From contig DQVY01000235.1 in NCBI GenBank assembly GCA_015661535.1, positions 1 to 11,712 on the forward strand: a DNA stretch of 11,712 nucleotides. Direction: 5' to 3'. Position numbers and translations under genes: made by a program. Each line of letters starts with the position of its first letter. The stretch's first letter is position 1. This stretch comes from Sulfurovum sp. Lineage in GTDB: Bacteria; Campylobacterota; Campylobacteria; Campylobacterales; Sulfurovaceae. Positions 6,344 to 11,712 of this stretch are shown one piece after another. The notes under the pieces are model-generated. The model was not told the origin of the DNA and did not search any database. It saw nothing but the letters and a program-made list of their open reading frames with translations.

Positions 6344-7108
6344 CAAATCTTTTTTGCCGTCAACAAAGCGCTGTTCTTAAGAGAGCTCAATATGCGCATG
6401 TCTGTGGGAAAAGCAGGTTTGTTCTGGACTTTTTTTGAGCCTTTTGCACAAATTGCTATCTTTGTACTCATACGCGTAGCCATTATGGGCTCACAAGGAG
6501 CAAGCAGTTCGTATAACTTTGCCATCTTTATGGCCGTAGGCTTCATCGCGTTTAACATGTTTAAAAACATCCTTTCTTCTGCTACAGGTGCATTTACCGC
6601 AAACAAAGGACTTTTTGCCTACAAACAGGTAAAACCCATAGACACCATTGTGGCTAGAGTATTGGTTGAAATGTTCATCACCGGTATTATCATTCTTATG
6701 TTTCTCTTTGTTGGCTTTTTACTTCAGTACGATCTAAAGCCTGAAAACCTGCTCATGATTGCTGCGGGGTACCTTTGGCTTGTGGTCTTTTCTTTTGCTG
6801 TAGGTCTGGTGGTAGGTATAGGAAACACTTTTTACCTGAGTATTGGTAAATTTGTAGGTATTTTCTCTTTTATGTTACTCATTTTCTCTGCCGTATTTTT
6901 CCCACTTGAGAGCATTCCACCTGAAGCTCAAGAGATTTTGCTCTACAACCCTTTGGTGCATTTTATGGAGATGATCCATGCAAACTACATCTACGAACTA
7001 GATGACCGTTTTGTAGACTACATTTACATGTTAAAATGGACCATTACCCCACTGTTCATAGGCATGTGGTTGTATGTTCGTTTAGAAAAAAAGATTATCT
7101 CACTATGA
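6323..7108 (+). CDS. kpsM: Capsule polysaccharide ABC transporter, permease KpsM
   Basis: This 261-residue ABC-2 type inner-membrane protein forms the translocation path for the lipid-linked capsule polymer, powered by KpsT. Six hydrophobic segments are visible at about 34-54, 64-84, 108-136, 143-168, 176-196 and 238-253. The N-terminal region LRELNMRMSVGKAGLFWTFFEP corresponds to the conserved cytoplasmic helix of KpsM/BexB/CtrC proteins, which reads ELKTRFG...LGYLWALLEP in many members. The length matches the family (about 258-265). The GTG start lies 8 nt after the upstream stop and gives the expected N-terminus; it is enclosed in a hairpin (6311-6343). The gene ends in an ATGA overlap with kpsT. 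Confidence 0.92.
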   Translation: MQIRKPYQIFFAVNKALFLRELNMRMSVGKAGLFWTFFEPFAQIAIFVLIRVAIMGSQGASSSYNFAIFMAVGFIAFNMFKNILSSATGAFTANKGLFAYKQVKPIDTIVARVLVEMFITGIIILMFLFVGFLLQYDLKPENLLMIAAGYLWLVVFSFAVGLVVGIGNTFYLSIGKFVGIFSFMLLIFSAVFFPLESIPPEAQEILLYNPLVHFMEMIHANYIYELDDRFVDYIYMLKWTITPLFIGMWLYVRLEKKIISL

Positions 7109-7776
7109 TAGAACTTAAAAACGTAAGCAAGTACTTCCGTACGAATCAGGGAAGAAAATACATTTTAAAAGATGTGAGCATCACACTACCCGATGGTAAC
7201 ATTGGCATCTTAGGACGTAATGGGGCAGGGAAGTCTACCCTTATGCGGATGCTTGGGCGCATTGAGTTTCCTACACAAGGTAGCATCACTTCTAAAAACT
7301 CTTTTTCTTGGCCACTGGGACTTGGTGGAGGTTTTGTAGGAAATATGACGGGTAAGGCGAACGTTAAGTTTGTCTGTCGGCTCTACGGTAAAAATGCTAA
7401 AGAAATCAATGAAATCATAGCGTATGTACGTGACTTTTCCGAGTTAGGAGAGTATTTTGATATGCCCATAAAGACCTACTCTTCAGGTATGAAGGGAAGG
7501 CTTTCTTTTGGGCTTAGTCTGGCTTTTGACTTTGACTACATGCTTATAGATGAAACACTTTCCGTAGGAGATGCCAGATTTAAGGTGAAAGCCAAAGAAG
7601 CACTTCGAAAAAAGATTGAGTCTTGTCATATATTGCTTGTCAGTCATGACATGAAAACATTGCAGGAGCTCTGCCAAACAGGGCTTCTTGTACATGATGG
7701 AGAGTTACATTATTATGAAGATATCAATGAAGCTATAGAAAGCTATAATACCATTAACAAAACAGGAAAATTATGA
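7105..7776 (+). CDS. kpsT: Capsule polysaccharide ABC transporter, ATPase KpsT
   Basis: This 223-residue cytoplasmic ATPase drives export through KpsM. Walker A GRNGAGKST is at 37-45, the signature motif YSSGMKG at 125-131, Walker B DYMLIDE at 144-150 (catalytic Glu150), and the switch His181 lies in LLVSHD. The FSWPLGLGGGFVGNMTGKANVKF segment (67-89) is characteristic of the KpsT/BexA/CtrD branch, which uses SSGM in place of LSGGQ. I chose ATG 7105, which overlaps the kpsM stop (ATGA 7105-7108) and gives the standard MIELKNVSKYF start. The frame stays open upstream to 7036, but that would overlap kpsM by 73 nt and add 23 residues with no family match. It overlaps the next gene by ATGA at 7773-7776. 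Confidence 0.94.
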   Translation: MIELKNVSKYFRTNQGRKYILKDVSITLPDGNIGILGRNGAGKSTLMRMLGRIEFPTQGSITSKNSFSWPLGLGGGFVGNMTGKANVKFVCRLYGKNAKEINEIIAYVRDFSELGEYFDMPIKTYSSGMKGRLSFGLSLAFDFDYMLIDETLSVGDARFKVKAKEALRKKIESCHILLVSHDMKTLQELCQTGLLVHDGELHYYEDINEAIESYNTINKTGKL

Positions 7777-8882
7777 AAACAATCACATGGACAATTAGAA
7801 TCTTTTTTCTACTCTTATTTGTAGCTATCACAACTTATATCGTTTCAATAGAAACTGAAAAGTATGAATCTACAGCCATCACAACACTACAAGATCTTTC
7901 TGAAAAACAGGAAGTGAGTCTTGGCTCCATACTTACAGGTCAAGGATCTGAAAATGTAAAAGACTCCAAAATACTGGAACTCTACATAAGTTCTTTTGAA
8001 ATGTATGACCATTTAGATGCTAAGTTTCATCTCAGTGAGTATTATGTTTCTACTGCTATAGATGCCTATCAGCGTCTCTACAAAGATGCGTTTCTTCCTG
8101 CATTTAGAGCCAACAGAGAAAACTTACTTGCTGCCTATAATAAAGATCTTTTTATCATTTTTGACAATGTATCTCAAACCATTACGCTAAAATTTGCACA
8201 TGCAGACAAAAATGTATCACAGCATATACTAGAAGAGATCATCAATTTTTCAGACCAAACCATTAACACTTTTTCCCGTGAAAATGCAAAGATCTCTCTA
8301 CGTTTCATAGAAAAACAGGTGAAGGAAAACCGTGAAATTTTTATCTCCTGGATAAAAAAGATGACCGTCTACCAAACTCAACATAGAACCATTGACCCTC
8401 AAATGGACGTAGAACGTAAAAATATCATCTTGTCAGAACTTGAAGTGGAGTTAGCCAAAAAAGAGGTAGAGTACAGTTCGAAAATAAAGGTCAATTGGAA
8501 TAAAAATGGCTACCAAATGAGAACACTCAAGTCTGAGATTCTCAATCTTAAGAAGTCTATCAAGTCCATCAATCAGCAACTTTCAGGCAATAGAAAAGAT
8601 GCACCTGAACTTAACGTAAATGTCTTTGACTTTCAAATCCTTAAAAATGAAATGGAGTTTGCAAAAGAGGTCTACAAAGAGACACTCATTAACCAGGAAA
8701 AACTCAAAATAGAAGTCAACCAAAATGCCAAACATCTGGTAGTCGTAGCTAAACCAACCAAGCCTGACAGCTACACATACCCTGACAAAGTGTGGGACAT
8801 TTTCACCCTTATACTTACTCTTTTATTTCTCTATAGCATACTTATGACAGCCGTGACAATTTTGAAAGATCATAAGGATTAA
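7773..8882 (+). CDS. kpsE: Capsule export inner-membrane/periplasmic protein, KpsE/BexC/CtrB family
   Basis: The 369-residue protein has the layout of polysaccharide co-polymerase type 3 proteins: one N-terminal transmembrane segment (about 9-26), a long periplasmic region with coiled-coil-forming charged stretches (about 165-320), and a C-terminal transmembrane segment (about 342-364). Just before the second membrane segment is a proline-rich stretch, VAKPTKPDSYTYPDKVWD (325-342), typical of this family. It is thought to connect the KpsMT transporter with the outer-membrane channel. There is no tyrosine-kinase domain, which fits ABC-dependent capsule export rather than a Wzy system. The ATG start overlaps the kpsT stop (ATGA). 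No further export gene follows, so the operon probably ends here. Sequence similarity in the middle is low, as is common in this family; the call rests on architecture and context. Confidence 0.85.
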   Translation: MKTITWTIRIFFLLLFVAITTYIVSIETEKYESTAITTLQDLSEKQEVSLGSILTGQGSENVKDSKILELYISSFEMYDHLDAKFHLSEYYVSTAIDAYQRLYKDAFLPAFRANRENLLAAYNKDLFIIFDNVSQTITLKFAHADKNVSQHILEEIINFSDQTINTFSRENAKISLRFIEKQVKENREIFISWIKKMTVYQTQHRTIDPQMDVERKNIILSELEVELAKKEVEYSSKIKVNWNKNGYQMRTLKSEILNLKKSIKSINQQLSGNRKDAPELNVNVFDFQILKNEMEFAKEVYKETLINQEKLKIEVNQNAKHLVVVAKPTKPDSYTYPDKVWDIFTLILTLLFLYSILMTAVTILKDHKD

Positions 8883-8893
8883 TTATTTTATTC

Positions 8894-8905
8894 ATACTAT
8901 AGTAT
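8894..8905 (+). promoter_or_regulatory. Palindromic operator-like site 1
   Basis: ATACTATAGTAT is a perfect 12-bp palindrome. Its core ATACTATAGT recurs in site 2 (8933-8948), with the two centres 41 bp apart, close to four helical turns. The site overlaps the -35 position of the TATAAT at 8914, where a bound repressor would block transcription. Confidence 0.45.
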
Positions 8906-8913
8906 TGCTAAAG

Positions 8914-8919
8914 TATAAT
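8914..8919 (+). promoter_or_regulatory. -10 box for the small ORF at 8962
   Basis: A perfect TATAAT in the context AAAGTATAATTA lies between the two palindromes and 43 bp before the ATG. The predicted start of transcription would be near 8926, upstream of palindrome 2. Confidence 0.45.
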
Positions 8920-8932
8920 TATTAAGCTACAA

Positions 8933-8948
8933 TAATACTATAGTGTTA
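8933..8948 (+). promoter_or_regulatory. Palindromic operator-like site 2
   Basis: TAATACTATAGTGTTA is a 16-bp palindrome with a single mismatched pair (T8936/G8945). It shares ATACTATAGT with site 1. It lies between the predicted transcription start and the SD (AAGGA 8951-8955) of the small ORF, so in RNA it could also form a hairpin next to the ribosome binding site. Confidence 0.45.
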
Positions 8949-8961
8949 CCAAGGACAAATA

Positions 8962-9108
8962 ATGATTGAAATAGCAAAGCGTGTGGTAAAGGAAAGAAAA
9001 TTAAAAACTATTTTAGAAGATATGCGCTATAAACCTGTAGACATTGTGGTTGCGACAGATAAAGAGAGACTCATAGAAAAAGAAGCTCTGAGGGGTATTA
9101 TTTTATAG
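8962..9108 (+). CDS. Small ORF, 48 codons; possible C-terminal remnant of a minimal nucleotidyltransferase
   Basis: The ATG follows AAGGA (8951-8955) with 6-nt spacing, and the frame ends at TAG 9106-9108. The second half, RYKPVDIVVATDKERLIEKE followed by ALRGIIL, resembles the C-terminal end of MNT-type nucleotidyltransferases (a hydrophobic strand of the form VDIVv, then a helix ending in 'ea...Gi.L'). The catalytic GSxxxG and DxD motifs of that family are absent, so if related it is a truncated or internally deleted copy. The first half (IAKRVVKERKLKTILEDM) is a basic helix. A TATAAT and two related palindromes upstream suggest an autoregulated unit such as a former toxin-antitoxin gene. 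No partner gene is visible. The homology is a pattern judgement from a short sequence; the ORF could also be an unrelated small protein. Confidence 0.45.
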   Translation: MIEIAKRVVKERKLKTILEDMRYKPVDIVVATDKERLIEKEALRGIIL

Positions 9109-9179
9109 GCATGCATTTTTGAAATTGCGTTTACTGTTAGAATTAGCGTTTTAAAAGCCTTATTAAAACACTTTAAAGC

Positions 9180-9185
9180 TATAAT
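9180..9185 (+). promoter_or_regulatory. -10 box for the sugar-nucleotide operon
   Basis: TATAAT in the context AAAGCTATAATCTT lies 26 bp before the TTG start at 9212, predicting transcription start near 9192. It shares the GCTATAAT octamer with the sucC and rnpB promoters. It implies that the sugar genes can be transcribed separately from kpsMTE. The rest of 9109-9179 is AT-rich with no other element that I can support. Confidence 0.55.
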
Positions 9186-9211
9186 CTTGTCTTAAATTTA
9201 GAGGGAATGTT

Positions 9212-10477
9212 TTGAATAAAAAAATCTGTATTGTAGGATTAGGCTATGTAGGGTTGCCACTGGCACATGCTTTTGCTAAAAAATTTGATGTGATTGGTGT
9301 AGATATAAATGCTGACAGGATAGAGGAGCTAAGTATTGGTAACGACTCTACCTTAGAACTTACAAGCAAACAGATTATGGAGGTGAAAGAGTCTTTAGTT
9401 TTTACAACCTCCATTAAGGATGCTAAAGACTGTGATGTGTATATTGTCACTGTACCTACACCAATTGATAGCAGTAATCGTCCAGACCTAACTCCACTTG
9501 TAAAGTCATCAGAGTCTATAGGTACAGTTCTCTCAACAGATGACATAGTCATTTATGAATCTACTGTATATCCAGGAGTAACTGAAGAAATATGTGTCCC
9601 TGAGCTAGAAAAAACTTCAGGGCTTGTCTTTAATAAAGATTTTTATTGTGGTTATTCTCCTGAGCGTATCAACCCCGGAGATAAAGAACATACAGTCACA
9701 AAGATATTAAAAGTCACTGCAGGCTCTACACCTGAAATAGCAACAATAGTTGATAATTTATATAAAACAATTATTACCGCTGGAACTCATTTGGCATCAA
9801 GTATTAAAGTTGCGGAGGCTTCAAAAGTCATTGAAAATACCCAAAGAGATGTCAATATTGCACTTATCAATGAGTTAGCACTCATTTTTGATACGATGGG
9901 AATAAATACTAATGATGTAATAGAAGCAGCAGCTACTAAATGGAACTTTATAAAACTAAAACCTGGTTTAGTGGGTGGTCATTGTATTGGTGTAGACCCT
10001 TACTATTTAACACATAAAGCACAAGAACTTGGCTATAAACCGGACCTCATTCTTGGAGCAAGACAGATAAACAACGGCATGGGAAAATTTATAGCAGAAA
10101 AAACAGTTAAAGAGATGATAGCACATGATAAGAGAATTAAAGACTCTAATGCACTTATTTTGGGTGTAACTTTTAAAGAAGATTGTCCTGATATGAGGAA
10201 CACTAAAGTGCTCGATATCATAAATGAATTAACTACATATGGTTTAAATGTAGATGTCTATGATCCATGGATAGAAGTAAGTAATACTAATCATTACAAA
10301 GAAATAACGATGATAGAAAATCCCTTTGTTGAAAACAAAAAATATGACGTTGTTGTAGTTGCGGTAGGGCATTCAGAGTTTAAAAACTTGAGTGAAGAAG
10401 ATTATAAAAACCTAGGTGACAATATTGTAATGATTGATGTTAAGGGTATTGTACCAAATCCTACATGGAGACTATAA
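9212..10477 (+). CDS. tviB: UDP-N-acetylhexosamine 6-dehydrogenase (TviB/WbpA/WbpO family)
   Basis: The 421-residue enzyme oxidises C6 of a UDP-HexNAc to the uronic acid with two NAD+. The NAD-binding motif GLGYVGLP is at 9-16. VPTPID and YESTVYPG are typical of the family. The catalytic lysine is Lys205 in VAEASKVIENTQRD, and the catalytic Cys258 lies in GGHCIGVDPYYL. The whole length reads like Vi-antigen TviB, including YSPERINPGDK, KWNFIKLKPGLVGGHC and a C-terminal FTFKE(N)CPD-like segment. This family acts on UDP-GlcNAc (TviB, WbpA) or UDP-GalNAc (WbpO); the WbpB and WbpD homologues downstream favour UDP-GlcNAc. The TTG start has SD GAGGGA (9201-9206) at 5 nt and gives the expected N-terminus. 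ATG 9207 ends after one more codon. The product feeds the next gene. Confidence 0.92.
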   Translation: MNKKICIVGLGYVGLPLAHAFAKKFDVIGVDINADRIEELSIGNDSTLELTSKQIMEVKESLVFTTSIKDAKDCDVYIVTVPTPIDSSNRPDLTPLVKSSESIGTVLSTDDIVIYESTVYPGVTEEICVPELEKTSGLVFNKDFYCGYSPERINPGDKEHTVTKILKVTAGSTPEIATIVDNLYKTIITAGTHLASSIKVAEASKVIENTQRDVNIALINELALIFDTMGINTNDVIEAAATKWNFIKLKPGLVGGHCIGVDPYYLTHKAQELGYKPDLILGARQINNGMGKFIAEKTVKEMIAHDKRIKDSNALILGVTFKEDCPDMRNTKVLDIINELTTYGLNVDVYDPWIEVSNTNHYKEITMIENPFVENKKYDVVVVAVGHSEFKNLSEEDYKNLGDNIVMIDVKGIVPNPTWRL

Positions 10478-10504
10478 AGATGATAATACAAAAAAAGGAA
10501 GAGA

Positions 10505-11473
10505 ATGCCAAATCGTAAAAATTTTGCACTGATAGGGGCAGCCGGATATATTGCTCCCCGACATATGAAAGCCATTAAAGAAACAGGCAATAATCTTGTT
10601 GCAGCATTAGATCCCTATGATGGTATAGGTACTATGGATAGTAATTTTCCTCAAGCTGAATTTTTTACAGAATTTGAACGCTTTGATCGTTTTGTAGATA
10701 AATGGCATAGAGATAATGGTAAAAAGATCGACTATATGTCTATTTGTTCACCAAATTATTTGCATGACGCACATATTCGTTTCGCTCTCAAAAGTGGAGC
10801 AGATGCCATTTGTGAGAAACCTCTCGTGCTAAATCCTTGGAATATTGATCAGCTTAAAGTGATTGAAGAGGAAACTGGGAAGAAAGTTTACAATATTTTA
10901 CAGCTTAGACTGCATGCTTCTATCATCGCACTTAAAGAAAAAGTAACAAAAGAACTGCAAGATAATCCAAATAAAGTATATGATATTGATTTAACATATC
11001 TAACTTCCAGAGGTAAATGGTACTTTACATCATGGAAAGGTAATCAAGACAAAAGTGGGGGTATTGCCTCAAACATTGGTGTTCACTTTTATGATATGCT
11101 TTGTTGGATATTTGGGGATGTCAAGGAAAATATAGTACATGTTAAAACTTCAGATACAAATGCTGGTTCATTTAAACTAAAAAATGCAAATGTGAGATGG
11201 TTTCTATCTATTAATTATGACTATATCCCCGAAGAGGTTAAAGTACAAGGTCAAAGAACCTATCGTTCTATTACAGTAGATGGTGATGAGTTAGAATTCA
11301 GTAGTGGATTTACTGATCTTCATACTAGAAGTTATGAAGAGATATTAAAAGGTAATGGTTTTGGTCTTGATAAGGCATATGGTTCAATTAATACGGTTTC
11401 TACTATTAGAAATCTTGACCCTATCGACCTTCAAGGTGAATACCATCCATTCTGTAGAAAGGTACTTGCTTAA
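10505..11473 (+). CDS. wbpB: UDP-N-acetyl-2-amino-2-deoxyglucuronate 3-dehydrogenase (WbpB/WlbA type)
   Basis: The 322-residue Gfo/Idh/MocA-family oxidoreductase oxidises C3 of UDP-GlcNAcA to the 3-keto sugar. The N-terminus NFALIGAAGYIAPRHMKAIK, then SICSPNYLH (79-87), CEKPLV (103-108), YNILQLR, LTYLTSRGKWY and SITVDGDELEFSSGFTDLHT, closely follow P. aeruginosa WbpB and Bordetella WlbA. The expected catalytic pair is Lys105 (in EKP) and His194 (in NIGVHFYD). In characterised homologues the cofactor is tightly bound and regenerated with 2-oxoglutarate. The start is ATG 10505 with AAGGA (10495-10499) upstream, 27 nt after the preceding gene. Its stop shares a base with the next ATG (TAATG 11471-11475). 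A WbpE-type aminotransferase would be the next enzyme and is not in the window. Confidence 0.94.
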   Translation: MPNRKNFALIGAAGYIAPRHMKAIKETGNNLVAALDPYDGIGTMDSNFPQAEFFTEFERFDRFVDKWHRDNGKKIDYMSICSPNYLHDAHIRFALKSGADAICEKPLVLNPWNIDQLKVIEEETGKKVYNILQLRLHASIIALKEKVTKELQDNPNKVYDIDLTYLTSRGKWYFTSWKGNQDKSGGIASNIGVHFYDMLCWIFGDVKENIVHVKTSDTNAGSFKLKNANVRWFLSINYDYIPEEVKVQGQRTYRSITVDGDELEFSSGFTDLHTRSYEEILKGNGFGLDKAYGSINTVSTIRNLDPIDLQGEYHPFCRKVLA

Positions 11474-11712
11474 TGGCTGTGTACTTTTCTCATGAATCCA
11501 GTTATGTGGATGACAATGTCACTATTGGAGACAATACTAAAATTTGGCACTTCTCTCATGTGCTAGATGGTACTATAATAGGTGAGAATTGTTCTTTTGG
11601 ACAAAATTGTGTCGTAGGTCCCAAAGTAATAATTGGCAATGGTGTTAAAGTGCAGAACAATATTTCCATTTATGAAGGTGTTGAGATAGAAGAGGATGTC
11701 TTCTTGGGACCC
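11473..11712 (+). CDS. wbpD: UDP-3-amino-GlcNAcA N-acetyltransferase, WbpD/WlbB type, N-terminal 80 residues (3' end outside window)
   Basis: The first 80 codons are present and run off the window in frame. The sequence shows left-handed beta-helix hexapeptide repeats (VTIGDNTKI, GTIIGENCSFG, CVVGPKVIIGNGVKV, GVEIEEDVFLGP). The elements KIWHFSHV (23-30) and KVQNNISIYEGVEIEE (59-74) are typical of WbpD/WlbB, which transfers acetyl from acetyl-CoA to the 3-amino group of UDP-GlcNAc(3N)A. Usual length is about 190 residues, so roughly 110 are missing. The start ATG overlaps the wbpB stop (TAATG), so translation is probably coupled. No separate SD is evident; AGAAAGG (11456-11462) is about 10 nt upstream. 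Confidence 0.9.
   Translation, partial: MAVYFSHESSYVDDNVTIGDNTKIWHFSHVLDGTIIGENCSFGQNCVVGPKVIIGNGVKVQNNISIYEGVEIEEDVFLGP

Noticed and set aside
7036..7104. Longer kpsT starting at 7036
   Set aside because: The extension overlaps kpsM in another frame, has no family match, and ATG 7105 gives the usual ATGA overlap.
9121..9155. Near-repeat GAAATTGCGTTT / GAATTAGCGTTT upstream of the 9212 gene
   Set aside because: It is short, imperfect and in AT-rich DNA; not distinguishable from chance.
9207..9215. Minimal ORF ATG-TTT-TGA whose stop overlaps the TTG start of the 9212 gene
   Set aside because: The ATG is directly next to the SD, too close for initiation. The TTGA overlap resembles that at 5568 but is probably coincidence.
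10480..10518. Short ORF starting at ATG 10480 between the 9212 and 10505 genes
   Set aside because: Twelve codons, no convincing SD, and it contains the SD of the wbpB homologue; it looks like spacer.

Overview
This window looks like chromosome from a Campylobacterota (Epsilonproteobacteria) genome of the Sulfurovum/Sulfurimonas kind. The DNA is AT-rich, there are several TATAAT boxes with no clear -35, and the order of the TCA-cycle genes resembles that of Campylobacter (icd-mdh-...-sucC-sucD). The genus is inferred; no organism-specific marker settles it. All recognisable genes lie on the + strand.

Region 1 (1-4841) is central carbon metabolism. It holds the 3' end of a monomeric NADP isocitrate dehydrogenase, malate dehydrogenase (mdh), class II fumarase (fumC) and both subunits of succinyl-CoA synthetase (sucC, sucD). 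In this phylum the set can run oxidatively or as part of the reductive TCA cycle; the window does not show which. An unusual hairpin bounded by 10-bp direct repeats lies just upstream of mdh. sucC has its own clear -10 box.

Region 2 (4842-5567) is non-coding apart from one possible leader peptide. It contains a compound stem-loop after sucD, seven perfect tandem copies of the heptamer CACTATT running up to a -10 box, the RNase P RNA gene rnpB (about 5050-5394, with closing P1 helix and both P4 strands visible), and a leader with palindromes and a 15-codon upstream ORF.

Region 3 (5568-8882) is a tightly packed group 2/3-type capsule export operon: an OPX (Wza/KpsD-like) outer-membrane protein, the ABC permease KpsM, the ATPase KpsT and the inner-membrane/periplasmic KpsE-like protein. 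kpsM-kpsT and kpsT-kpsE overlap by 4 nt (ATGA), and the kpsM start codon sits in the loop of a hairpin that includes the preceding stop codon.

Region 4 (8883-11712) starts with a 329-bp gap. It holds a 48-codon ORF, possibly the remnant of a nucleotidyltransferase, preceded by two related palindromes that flank a -10 box. Then come three genes of the UDP-diacetamido-uronic acid pathway: a TviB/WbpA-type UDP-HexNAc 6-dehydrogenase, a WbpB/WlbA-type 3-dehydrogenase, and the first 80 codons of a WbpD/WlbB-type N-acetyltransferase. These would supply a sugar such as UDP-GlcNAc(3NAc)A for the polymer exported by region 3. I found no clearly novel multi-gene system. The best leads are small elements: the hairpin before mdh, the heptamer array, the leader ORF, the sequestered kpsM start and the small ORF with paired operator-like sites.
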